Positions 29,010 through 37,225 of a stretch of DNA of 64,000 bases are shown here, in pieces (position 1 is the first letter of the stretch; each line of letters begins with the position of its first letter). Position numbers and translations under genes: made by a program. The DNA comes from Pseudomonas sivasensis (GTDB lineage Bacteria > Pseudomonadota > Gammaproteobacteria > Pseudomonadales > Pseudomonadaceae), in assembly GCF_013778505.1 (NCBI RefSeq), contig NZ_JAAOWU010000004.1, positions 372,001 through 436,000 on the forward strand, in the 5' to 3' direction. Below the pieces are notes generated by a model. That model saw nothing but the letters and a program-made list of their open reading frames with translations. It did not search any database and had not been told where the DNA came from.

Positions 29010-30679
29010 TGAGCCTGCAACTGAGCATCGCCCACGCCAGTGCCATCGGCCCACGGGCGGAAAACCAGGATGCGCTGCGGGTGGTTACCCCCGCTGCGGA
29101 ACTGGCGGCGAGCAAAGGCTATCTGTGCGCCATGGCCGACGGCGTGAGCCAGTGTGCAGACGGTGGCCTGGCCGCCCGCTCAACTCTGCAGGCCCTGGCC
29201 CTGGATTACTACGCCACGCCGCAAACCTGGGGCGTGGCACAGGCACTGGAGCGGTTGCTACTCGCACAGAACCGCTGGCTGCAGGCCAATGGGGGAGGTC
29301 AACCGTTGCTGACCACCCTCAGCGCCTTGGTCTTTCGCGGCCAGCGCTTCACCCTGGCCCATGTCGGCGATTGCCGGGCATATCGCTGGCTGGACGGCGA
29401 GTTGCAGCGCATCAGCGAAGACCATGTGTGGGAACAGCCGGGCATGCAGCATGTGCTCAAGCGTGCCCTTGGCCTGGATCAACATCTGGTCCTGGATTTT
29501 CTCGACGGTCAATTGCGCGAGGGTGAGTGTTTCCTGCTGCTCAGCGATGGCGTGTGGGCGACCCTGGCCGATCACAGCATCAGCGCGATCCTGCGTGAAC
29601 AAACCGACCTCGACCTGGCGGTAAGCACCCTGATCAACGCCGCGCACCTGGCGGGTAGCCAGGACAATGCCAGCGCCCTGCTGGTGCGTGTCGACACGGT
29701 CGGCGAGGCCACACTCGGTGACGCCTTGGTGCAGCTGCAGCAATGGCCCTTGCCACCGCCGCTCAAAGCCGGGCAACACTTTGAAGGTTGGCAGGTCGAC
29801 GCCGTCCTGGCACACAGCAGGCAGTCATTGTTGTACCGGGTACGCGATGCCCAGCAGCAACCCTGGCTGCTGAAAACGCTGCCCCTGAGCCGCGATAATG
29901 ACAGCGACGGCGGTCAGGCATTGTTGTCGGAAGAATGGTTTCTGCGACGGGTTGCCGGGCGGGCGTTTCCGGAAGTCCATACGGCCAGCGGGCGTCAGCA
30001 TTTGTACTACGTGATGCGTGAATATCCCGGTATGACCCTCGCCGAGCTCTTTCAGCGCCAGGGCCCACTGCCCCTGGCGCAATGGCAGTCCGTCGCCGAG
30101 CGTTTGCTGCGCGCGGTGGGCATGCTGCATCGACGGCAGATCCTGCACCGCGATATCAAGCCGGAAAACCTGCTGCTGGGGGACGACGGAGAATTGCGAG
30201 TATTGGATTTCGGTCTGGCGTATTGCTCCGGCCTGTCAGAGGATCGCGCCCATGTGCTGCCCGGCACTCCGAGCTTTATCGCGCCTGAGGCGTTCAATGG
30301 CGACCGTCCTACAGCACAACAGGATTTATATAGCGTTGGTGTGACGCTGTATTTCCTGCTGACCGGGCACTACCCATACGGTGAAATCGAAGCTTTCCAA
30401 CGACCTAGATTTGCCCAATCCGTCACCGCCAGCCGCTATCGTCCGGACCTCCCGGACTGGCTACCTCTGAGCCTGGAACGCGCGGTGGCAGCGCAGCCCG
30501 CGCATCGCTACGAGACTGCCGAGGAATGGCTGCTGGTGCTGGAGCAGGCTGATCGCCAAGAGCTGAGCATCCGTCCGAGGCCACTCCTTGAGCGCGAACC
30601 TTTGAAGGTTTGGCGCACCTTGGGCCTGGTCTCGATGCTGATCAATCTGATTCTTCTGTATTCACTCTTTCATAGCTGA
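29009..30679 (+). CDS. PP2C-type phosphatase / Ser-Thr protein kinase fusion
   Basis: A 556-residue bifunctional protein. Residues about 1-235 are a PP2C phosphatase (GPRAENQDALRVV, AMADGVSQCADGG, LAHVGDCRAYRW, LLLSDGVWATLAD, GSQDNASALLV). Residues about 260-520 are a Hanks kinase with catalytic loop HRDIKPENLLL (Asp382), DFGLAY and PSFIAPEAF. A C-terminal transmembrane helix (LGLVSMLINLILLYSLF) tethers it to the inner membrane. The start overlaps the nasA stop. A kinase of this type occupies the same operon position in P. aeruginosa, between nasA and nirB. Its substrate is unknown, but its place suggests post-translational control of nitrate uptake or reduction. Confidence 0.9.
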   Translation: MSLQLSIAHASAIGPRAENQDALRVVTPAAELAASKGYLCAMADGVSQCADGGLAARSTLQALALDYYATPQTWGVAQALERLLLAQNRWLQANGGGQPLLTTLSALVFRGQRFTLAHVGDCRAYRWLDGELQRISEDHVWEQPGMQHVLKRALGLDQHLVLDFLDGQLREGECFLLLSDGVWATLADHSISAILREQTDLDLAVSTLINAAHLAGSQDNASALLVRVDTVGEATLGDALVQLQQWPLPPPLKAGQHFEGWQVDAVLAHSRQSLLYRVRDAQQQPWLLKTLPLSRDNDSDGGQALLSEEWFLRRVAGRAFPEVHTASGRQHLYYVMREYPGMTLAELFQRQGPLPLAQWQSVAERLLRAVGMLHRRQILHRDIKPENLLLGDDGELRVLDFGLAYCSGLSEDRAHVLPGTPSFIAPEAFNGDRPTAQQDLYSVGVTLYFLLTGHYPYGEIEAFQRPRFAQSVTASRYRPDLPDWLPLSLERAVAAQPAHRYETAEEWLLVLEQADRQELSIRPRPLLEREPLKVWRTLGLVSMLINLILLYSLFHS

Positions 30680-30705
30680 CGTCCGCTCTAGACGAGGAAA
30701 AACAC

Positions 30706-31449
30706 ATGAACGCAAAAGTCTGGCTGGTGGGCGCAGGCCCCGGCGACCCAGAACTGTTGACCCTCAAAGCCGTACGGGCAATGAACGAAGCCGATGTAGT
30801 GTTGATCGATGATTTGGTCAACCCGGCCGTACTGGAGCACTGCGCCGAGGCTCGTGTGATTACCGTGGGTAAACGCGGTGGCTGCCGCTCAACCCCGCAG
30901 GATTTTATCCATCGCCTGATGCTGCGTTACGCCCGCCAAGGCAAGTGCGTGGTGCGGCTCAAAGGTGGCGATCCGTGCATTTTCGGACGCGGTGGTGAAG
31001 AGGCCATGTGGCTGCGCGAGCGTGGCGTCGAGGTGGAGTTGGTCAACGGGATCACCGCAGGGCTGGCGGGTGCGACGAACTGCGCGATTCCTCTGACATT
31101 GCGCGGTGTCAGCCGCGGCGTGACGTTGGTCACGGCCCACACTCAAGACGACAGCAGCGTTAATTGGCGCGCGCTGGCAGAAGGTGGAACGACATTGGTG
31201 GTGTACATGGGGGTGGCCAAGCTGGAGGAGATTCGCCAGCAATTGCTCGGAGGCGGGATGGCAGCTGATATGCCAGTGGCGATGATCGAAAATGCATCAC
31301 TGCCCCAGCAGCGCGAATGCCGTAGTGAGCTGTCACGCATGCACGAGGATGCTCATTCCTTTGCCTTGAAGAGCCCTGCAATCCTGGTGATTGGCAGTGT
31401 TGCCGCCACCGACCAAGTGGCCTACATCACGGCAGCGGCCAGTGCCTGA
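30706..31449 (+). CDS. cobA: Uroporphyrinogen-III C-methyltransferase
   Basis: A SAM-dependent enzyme making precorrin-2, needed for siroheme (nitrite and sulfite reductases) and cobalamin. The 247 residues start MNAKVWLVGAGPGDPELLTLKA and carry RLKGGDPCIFGRGGEE and PLTLRGVSRGVTLVTAH. In P. aeruginosa nirB, nirD and the nitrate reductase gene stand between the kinase and cobA. Here only 26 bases separate the kinase stop from the cobA start. Confidence 0.95.
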   Translation: MNAKVWLVGAGPGDPELLTLKAVRAMNEADVVLIDDLVNPAVLEHCAEARVITVGKRGGCRSTPQDFIHRLMLRYARQGKCVVRLKGGDPCIFGRGGEEAMWLRERGVEVELVNGITAGLAGATNCAIPLTLRGVSRGVTLVTAHTQDDSSVNWRALAEGGTTLVVYMGVAKLEEIRQQLLGGGMAADMPVAMIENASLPQQRECRSELSRMHEDAHSFALKSPAILVIGSVAATDQVAYITAAASA

Positions 31450-31464
31450 GGCAAATTCCAGGCG

Positions 31465-31496
31465 AAAAAAAGCCCGGCCTGAGCCGGGCTTTTTTC
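31465..31496. terminator. Bidirectional terminator between cobA and oprF
   Basis: An 8-bp stem AGCCCGGC/GCCGGGCT with loop CTGA is flanked by an A-run on the left and a T-run on the right. It separates the convergent cobA and oprF. Confidence 0.95.
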
Positions 31497-31506
31497 TACT
31501 CAGTAA

Positions 31507-32487
31507 TTACTGAGCTTGAGCTTCAACCGACGCTTCTACGCGACGGTTAACAGCACGACCTGCTTCAGTTGCGTTGTCAGCAACTGGGCGGGATTCGCCG
31601 TAACCAACAGCAGTTACACGGCTAGGAGCAACGCCGTCTTTAACCAGGACTTGCTTAACAGCGTCAGCACGACGCTGGGACAGCTTCTGGTTGTAAGCGT
31701 CTGGACCTACGGAGTCAGTGTGACCAGCAACTTCTACGTTGGTAGCTGGGTACTGAGCCATGAAGTCGGCCAGGTTTTTCACGTCGCCGTAGCTGTTAGG
31801 CTTAACAACGGATTTGTCGAAGTCGAACTTAACGTCCAGCTCAACACGAACAACCTGAGCAACTGGAGCTTCTGGCTCTGGAGTTGGCTCTGGAGCTGGT
31901 GCTGGAGTAGGAGCTGGAGCAGCTGCGCCAGCGTTACCGCCGAAGTTTACGCCCAGGCCGACCAGTGCGGAGTAGTCCCACTTGCCGTTGTCCAGACCGT
32001 AGTCAGCTTCAACACCGGCACGAGCGTACAGGTTGTTGGTGAAGTAGTACTTCACGCCAGTACCGACGGTAGCGAAAGTGGTCTGATCGCGACCGCTGTG
32101 GCCGTCAGCTTGTACGTTGCCACGGCTCTGGTGGCCGAAACCGCCTTCAACGTATGGACGCAGGCTGTCAACACCAGCTTGACCGAAGTGATACTGGGCA
32201 ACCAGGCTGCCGGTATCGCCTTTGATCTTCTGGCTACCAGTACCGTCGTTCGAACGGGTGTGGTTGGTTTTGTCGTAGGACAAGTTCAAGGACAGGTCGT
32301 CGGTCAGGAAGTAACCGATGCGAGCGCCAGGATTGAAGCCGTCTTCGATGTGCTTGACGCTATCGTTGTACTGCTTCTTGTAGAACAGCTCGCCTTCAAC
32401 TGCGCCTTGGCCTTGTGCCAGAACGCCGAAAGAAGTTGCGGCAATAAGAGAACCAATGGCCAAGCCCAAGGTGTTTTTCAGTTTCAT
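31507..32487 (-). CDS. oprF: Major outer membrane porin OprF
   Basis: OprF is the abundant Pseudomonas porin linking outer membrane and peptidoglycan. The 326 residues have a signal peptide (MKLKNTLGLAIGSLIAATSF, then GVLA), an eight-strand beta-barrel half, a Pro/Ala/Glu hinge (near residues 193-212) and a C-terminal OmpA-like domain (VEVAGHTDSVGPDAYNQKLS, then RRADAVKQVL). I see no cysteines, unlike the four in the P. aeruginosa protein. It lies downstream of sigX, whose product is known to drive one oprF promoter. Confidence 0.97.
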   Translation of the reverse strand: MKLKNTLGLAIGSLIAATSFGVLAQGQGAVEGELFYKKQYNDSVKHIEDGFNPGARIGYFLTDDLSLNLSYDKTNHTRSNDGTGSQKIKGDTGSLVAQYHFGQAGVDSLRPYVEGGFGHQSRGNVQADGHSGRDQTTFATVGTGVKYYFTNNLYARAGVEADYGLDNGKWDYSALVGLGVNFGGNAGAAAPAPTPAPAPEPTPEPEAPVAQVVRVELDVKFDFDKSVVKPNSYGDVKNLADFMAQYPATNVEVAGHTDSVGPDAYNQKLSQRRADAVKQVLVKDGVAPSRVTAVGYGESRPVADNATEAGRAVNRRVEASVEAQAQ

Positions 32488-32594
32488 CCGTTAAATCCCC
32501 ATCTGGTGATTGTAAAGCAGTCCCACAAACCGGGGGACAACTCGGCGACAAGTCTAACAGAACTTGCCTACACGTAAGAGATATTTGCCACGCA

Positions 32595-33185
32595 CTAAGT
32601 TTCAGTCTCGCCCGCAAATTTCTCACGTAATTTATCTAGAGCACGTTTGTAACGCATTTTTGTAGCACTCAAACCCATGTGCATGATGTCAGCGATTTCC
32701 TGGAACTCCAGCTCTGCGACAAATCGCAGCACCAGAATTTCCCGGTCAATCGGGTTCACATACACCAGCCAGCGATCGAGTCCGCCCTTTTCCTCGGGTG
32801 CCGGCGACTTCTCTTCAGTCGCCTCCTCAAGGGGGTCCAGACTCAAAGCGTCCATCAAGCGACGCTTTCGCCGTTCCTTCCGATACTGCGTGATGCACTC
32901 GTTGTACGTGATGCTGTAGAGCCAGGTCTTGAACTTCGATTTACCCTCAAAGTTCTTCAGGCCGTACAACACCTTGAGCATCACTTCCTGACAGACATCG
33001 TCCGCATCTCTATCGTTCCCTAAATACCTTGAACAAACGTTGAACAGAGTGCGTTGATATCTGCGCATCAATTCTTCGTACGCGCGAGTGACGTGAAACA
33101 GCTCCGTGTGCGAGCGCGCGACCAACTCCTCATCAGAGAGCTCACGGGGGTCATAGCGCGTGGACAGCGTTTGGGCTTTATTCAA
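32595..33185 (-). CDS. sigX: ECF sigma factor SigX
   Basis: A 196-residue extracytoplasmic-function sigma factor that responds to envelope state and controls oprF and membrane lipid genes. It shows region 2 (YQRTLFNVCSRYLGNDRDAD, DVCQEVMLKVLYGL, FKTWLYSITYN) and region 4 (DREILVLRFVAELEFQEIAD, MHMGLSATKMRYKRAL). The order crfX-cmpX-sigX-oprF is the conserved Pseudomonas arrangement. Confidence 0.96.
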   Translation of the reverse strand: MNKAQTLSTRYDPRELSDEELVARSHTELFHVTRAYEELMRRYQRTLFNVCSRYLGNDRDADDVCQEVMLKVLYGLKNFEGKSKFKTWLYSITYNECITQYRKERRKRRLMDALSLDPLEEATEEKSPAPEEKGGLDRWLVYVNPIDREILVLRFVAELEFQEIADIMHMGLSATKMRYKRALDKLREKFAGETET

Positions 33186-33272
33186 AACAAGTCGTGCCGA
33201 CAGTCAGGTCAATGTCCGCTACAGCCCGGTCAGCCGAGCTTGCGGCGGCGTACATTAGCAGGGTTTACCGGA

Positions 33273-34103
33273 TTAGCGGCTACTGACCTGCTGCTCCAGG
33301 AGAATCCGATTGGACAACGACACCAGGTCACCGTCATCGGTCAGCACCGTCGTCTTGACCGTGCCGATCTCCTCGATTTGCCCTTCGACCTCGCCTACAC
33401 GCACCTGTTGCCCAACTTGATACAGCTCGCGCACATAGATTCCCGCAAGAATCTGACCCGCAATTTCCCGGCTTCCCAAACCCATGGCCAGCGCAACGGC
33501 CAGACCAACGGTAATCAAAACGATCACAATTACGTGGTTGAGCAGGTCAGTCTTGACCTCCAACTGGCTGATCGCGACCGAAATACTGATGATGATCACA
33601 AGTCCTTGGGCAATTCGCCCAAGGCCAGCAGCATAGTCCAGCCCCACGCCTTCGGCAGCTCCGCGCACCAGCCCATTGGCCAGTTGCGCCAGCAGAACAC
33701 CTACCAGCAGTACCAGCGCGCCGCCGAAAACTTTCGGCAAATACAGCGCCAGCATGTCGAGCGTAGCTGAAACTCGCTCAAGTCCAAGGGATTGAGCCGC
33801 AGAAACCAGAAAAATCAGCAAAACGAACCAATAGACGATCTTACCGATCAACGTGGAGATCGGCACTTGCAGCCCGGCGCGCCCCAGCAGCTTGGTCAGG
33901 CCAGTACCTGCCATCAGGCGATCAAGCCCGAGTTTAGCGAGCAATTTGGACAGCAGCGTATCGAGCAGCTTGGCTACGACAAAGCCCAGCAATACCAGGA
34001 CCAGAGCACCAAACAGGTTGGGAATGAAGTTCGCCACCTTGGTCCACAATGCGGTCATTGCAGTGACCAGGCTCTGGGTCCAGAGATCAAGTTCCATATT
34101 CAA
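33273..34103 (-). CDS. cmpX: Small-conductance mechanosensitive-type membrane protein CmpX
   Basis: A 276-residue protein with four or five hydrophobic helices, Gly/Ala/Leu-rich pore-like segments (LFGALVLVLLGFVVAKLLD, FGGALVLLVGVLLAQL) and a short soluble end with VGEVEGQIEEIGTVKTTVL, as in MscS-related proteins lacking the large cytoplasmic cage. It overlaps crfX by 4 bases (ATGA) and lies upstream of sigX. Loss of cmpX is reported to alter SigX activity in pseudomonads. Confidence 0.92.
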   Translation of the reverse strand: MNMELDLWTQSLVTAMTALWTKVANFIPNLFGALVLVLLGFVVAKLLDTLLSKLLAKLGLDRLMAGTGLTKLLGRAGLQVPISTLIGKIVYWFVLLIFLVSAAQSLGLERVSATLDMLALYLPKVFGGALVLLVGVLLAQLANGLVRGAAEGVGLDYAAGLGRIAQGLVIIISISVAISQLEVKTDLLNHVIVIVLITVGLAVALAMGLGSREIAGQILAGIYVRELYQVGQQVRVGEVEGQIEEIGTVKTTVLTDDGDLVSLSNRILLEQQVSSR

Positions 34104-34345
34104 TCAGCCTTATCAGCAGTGCGAGCAAGAGGTTTACGACGGGAAACCGGTGAAACGTGGGCCGAACCGTTGTTCAAGGCCATCATCAACGCCGGCACCC
34201 AGCGGCCGAGCAGACCGAACAGGTCACCCGCGCCCACCTGGCGGTTAGCGGTTTTCAACACGCGGCCCAGGCAGGCATCGTCGTCACGGTTGGACGGCGA
34301 GGCATTGAGCATGTCACGTAAAGACTGTTCGAACGGATCGTGCAT
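34100..34345 (-). CDS. crfX: CrfX protein
   Basis: The ATG at 34345 (MHDPFEQSLRDMLNASPSNR) gives 81 residues. It is a small cytoplasmic protein found only in the cmpX-sigX-oprF region of pseudomonads, with no recognised domain. The conserved core is DDACLGRVLKTANRQVGAGD and LLGRWVPALMMALNNGSAHV. It overlaps the cmpX start by 4 bases. Confidence 0.9.
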   Translation of the reverse strand: MHDPFEQSLRDMLNASPSNRDDDACLGRVLKTANRQVGAGDLFGLLGRWVPALMMALNNGSAHVSPVSRRKPLARTADKAD

Positions 34346-34430
34346 AAAGACCTCTCGCAAGTGTTTTAAAGACGAGGGGAAAATTCCTGGGGTCACATAG
34401 GACCCTTCCTACATTCAGGTGATATTCAGC

Positions 34431-35432
34431 TCAAACCCAGCGTAACCGCCGAAATAGCCACCATTGTCCGAGGGCCACCGACACCATCAAGAGGCACGCA
34501 ATGATGAAGCCATAGGGGCTCTGAGAGAAAGGTATGCCTCCCACATTTATACCCAGTAAGCCGGTCAAGAAGCTCATGGGCAGGAAGATTCCAGTGATGA
34601 TCCCAAAGCGATACATCGTGCGGTTCATGCGCACGCTCAAGCGCCGGTCTTCGGCCTCCAGCACAAGCCCCACGCGCTCGCGGGTCAATTCGAGCTCTTC
34701 CAGATAGCGGGTCAGGCTGTTGTTCAATTCGTTCCAATAGTCGGCATCGTCATCGCAAAACCATGGCAATTTGATCCGCGTCAGTTGAGCAAAAATGTCC
34801 CGCTGCGGCGCGAGGAATCGCTTGAGCCCTGCCGCTCGTCGACGGATCTGCAACACGCTGCCGTGCTCCGGAGTATACCGTTCGTCGGTATCGAGTTTTT
34901 CTTCCTCGGAATCCACGACTTCAGAGAGGTCCGTGACCAGATCCTGCACTTTATTGGTCAGGTACTGCGCCATATAAAGGATGAGTTCAGACGCAGTTCT
35001 TGGCCCTTTTCCCTCCGCCAGTTGCACAAGCAGTTCATCGGTAGCGCGCAGCGGGCGCAGGCGCAAGGAAATCACGCGGCTGGCGGCGGCGAAGATACGC
35101 ACCGACACCATGTCTTCGGGCTCTGCACCCGGATTGAGGTTAACCCCGCGCAGGAACAAGAGGAGCTCGCCCTCTGGCAGCGGCAACAAGCGCGGGCGGG
35201 TGTTCTCCTCCAGCAGCAGGTCGCAGGCAAATTCGCTCAGGCCACTGGATTTACGCAGCCAGGTCTGGGTCTGCGGATGGCTGCGATCCCAATGCAGCCA
35301 CAGGCTTTCCTGGGGCTGCAGTTGCAAGTCGTCGAGCTCAGTCCGGGCAATCGAACGCGCACCGCCTTTACCGTCCAGCACCAGAGCATGCACCAGCCCC
35401 CATTGCGCGTTTTCTTCCTCGAACATCCTCAC
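34431..35432 (-). CDS. CorA/ZntB-family metal cation transporter
   Basis: A 333-residue protein with a large N-terminal cytoplasmic funnel and two C-terminal transmembrane helices. The loop after the first helix reads GLLGINVGGIPF, with the GIN motif that marks ZntB-like members in place of the GMN of CorA. The long helix before the membrane (TRERVGLVLEAEDRRLSVRM) is typical. Zn2+ or Mg2+ transport is inferred from the family. Confidence 0.88.
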   Translation of the reverse strand: MRMFEEENAQWGLVHALVLDGKGGARSIARTELDDLQLQPQESLWLHWDRSHPQTQTWLRKSSGLSEFACDLLLEENTRPRLLPLPEGELLLFLRGVNLNPGAEPEDMVSVRIFAAASRVISLRLRPLRATDELLVQLAEGKGPRTASELILYMAQYLTNKVQDLVTDLSEVVDSEEEKLDTDERYTPEHGSVLQIRRRAAGLKRFLAPQRDIFAQLTRIKLPWFCDDDADYWNELNNSLTRYLEELELTRERVGLVLEAEDRRLSVRMNRTMYRFGIITGIFLPMSFLTGLLGINVGGIPFSQSPYGFIIACLLMVSVALGQWWLFRRLRWV

Positions 35433-35450
35433 CCCGTCGGTTATTGCGGT

Positions 35451-35942
35451 TTATTCAGGCATTTTCAGCGGGCTTGGCGACACAATCACGCCATTATTAT
35501 CCGCATAGATGTACTCACCCGGACGAAAGGTCACGCCGGCAAATGTGACCACCACATTCAAGTCACCGATGCCGCGCTTGTCGGTCTTCATCGGGTGGCT
35601 GTCCAGGGCCTGGACGCCAAGATCGGTCTGCGCGATGACATCGACATCACGGATGCAACCGTAGATCACCAACCCTTCCCAGCCGTTTTTTGCAGCTTTC
35701 TCGGCAATCATGTCGCCCAACAACGCGCGCCGCAGGGAACCGCCCCCGTCGACCACGAGCACCTTGCCGGCGCCCGGCTGGTCGGCTTGCTCCTTCACCA
35801 GCGAGTTATCTTCGAAGCACTTGATGGTGACAATCTCGCCGCCAAAGGAATCTCGGCCGCCAAAATTACTGAACATCGGCTCGACCACCTTCACCAGATC
35901 CGGGTAGGCGTCGCAGAGGTCGGGGGTCACGTAATGGTTCAT
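35451..35942 (-). CDS. rraA: RraA family protein (RNase E inhibitor / HMG aldolase-like)
   Basis: The ATG at 35942 ([20 protein letters not shown]) gives 163 residues, the standard RraA size; the frame upstream is not conserved-looking. Key segments are [40 protein letters not shown], and GCIRDVDVI with the Arg-Asp metal and substrate ligands. The family includes an inhibitor of RNase E and class II aldolases acting on 4-hydroxy-4-methyl-2-oxoglutarate. Which activity applies cannot be read from the sequence. Confidence 0.9.
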   Translation of the reverse strand: MNHYVTPDLCDAYPDLVKVVEPMFSNFGGRDSFGGEIVTIKCFEDNSLVKEQADQPGAGKVLVVDGGGSLRRALLGDMIAEKAAKNGWEGLVIYGCIRDVDVIAQTDLGVQALDSHPMKTDKRGIGDLNVVVTFAGVTFRPGEYIYADNNGVIVSPSPLKMPE

Positions 35943-36129
35943 CGAAAAATTCCTTTCTGCCAGAGAAGTGTCTTTCAAAGAAGTACCGGCCGAAGCGGAC
36001 GGGGAACATCCCTTTCGCCTCGCCGCAACGCAAGAGCCACTGCGCGACTGAATATGACCAGAAGCGTTCAGCGCGTCATATCTTAGCCGCAACCTCGCAC
36101 AAGCGAAACGCCCTTGGCAGAGCGCTGCG

Positions 36130-37119
36130 TCAAACCGTCGCCACTGTATCGACCGGGGCGCCAAGCAACGGTGTGAGCGGATCTTTTAACCATTGCGCCA
36201 CCAGCGGCCACACTTCGGCCTGGGCGGCCTTGCTCACCAGCATTTCCACATGCCCGAAATCCTCGGTAAAACCTTGCTGGCGGCCCAGGCAAAGGTATTG
36301 CCGATGCTCAGAACCGATTTGCTCGAACAACTTGCGACATGCCCAATCAGGGTCCTGTTGATCACCGGCAGCACTGACGGCCAACAGCGGCACATCGACG
36401 GTTGCCAGGCCTTTCCACCAGTCCTGCTTACCCTCGCCAAAGCGTCCAAACAGGCCATTCCAACGCATGGCTTCGATCAGCACGCCTGCGGGCTCATCCT
36501 CCGGACCGCGCTTGAGGCGCGAGCCGGACAATTCCCCGAAGCGTTTCAGAAGCAATCGACCGGTCCACTCCACCGGAGGAAGCTTCAATGGCCAGTGGGT
36601 GCGACTGACCTGGCAACCAAACAAGGCCACGGAAGCCACTGCCGGCGCGCCAAGGTGCTCACCACCCAGCGCCGCCGCCAAGGCTGTGCCGCCCAGGGAG
36701 TGCCCGATCCAGTGGGGGATCTGCGCACTTTGCTCTCTCACAAACGCGCCGATAGCCGGCAAATCATAGCGCGCGTAGTCAGCGACCCGATTTTTGGCGT
36801 AGTCATGATTGCGCTTGGACAAACCATGGCCGCGCATTTCCGGTATCCACACATCGAAGCCCTGGCGCGCCAGGAAAGCACCCAAGCCGATGCCTTTAGG
36901 CGAATACCAGAAACGCCGATTGGAAAAACTGCCGTGCAACAAAATAACCGGGATGCCCCGGTTTTCCGGGACATCGGCAAGGCCCAAACGGGTAACTGCC
37001 AGCTCAACGGTGCCGTCGGGGCTATTACCGGGTTTGAGGCGATATACATCTTCACTCAGGTCGCCACGACGTTCAGCGCTGATCAGGGCGACGGGAAACA
37101 GATTGCTGCTGCTTTGCAT
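36130..37119 (-). CDS. Alpha/beta-fold hydrolase
   Basis: The ATG at 37119 ([20 protein letters not shown]) gives 329 residues. The frame is open to 37170 but that part overlaps the ppsA terminator. It has the fold landmarks [15 protein letters not shown] (oxyanion HG), [20 protein letters not shown], nucleophile elbow [15 protein letters not shown], and a C-terminal His in [13 protein letters not shown]. This resembles lipase- or polyhydroxyalkanoate-associated hydrolases. The substrate is unknown. Confidence 0.85.
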   Translation of the reverse strand: MQSSSNLFPVALISAERRGDLSEDVYRLKPGNSPDGTVELAVTRLGLADVPENRGIPVILLHGSFSNRRFWYSPKGIGLGAFLARQGFDVWIPEMRGHGLSKRNHDYAKNRVADYARYDLPAIGAFVREQSAQIPHWIGHSLGGTALAAALGGEHLGAPAVASVALFGCQVSRTHWPLKLPPVEWTGRLLLKRFGELSGSRLKRGPEDEPAGVLIEAMRWNGLFGRFGEGKQDWWKGLATVDVPLLAVSAAGDQQDPDWACRKLFEQIGSEHRQYLCLGRQQGFTEDFGHVEMLVSKAAQAEVWPLVAQWLKDPLTPLLGAPVDTVATV

Positions 37120-37132
37120 AATGCTCTTGCAC

Positions 37133-37166
37133 AAAAAAGGGCGGCGTCCGGAAGGAGATCCGCCCT
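37133..37166 (-). terminator. Intrinsic terminator downstream of ppsA
   Basis: On the minus strand GGGCGG pairs with CCGCCC around a Pro-codon-free inner loop and is followed by TTTTTT. A second stem, GCCGGTCAC/GTGACCGGC (37181-37207), lies between it and the ppsA stop codon. Confidence 0.8.
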
Positions 37167-37225
37167 GCACAGATAAGAATGCCGGTCACCCACAACGAGT
37201 GACCGGCACTTTTGACGTAGCGACT

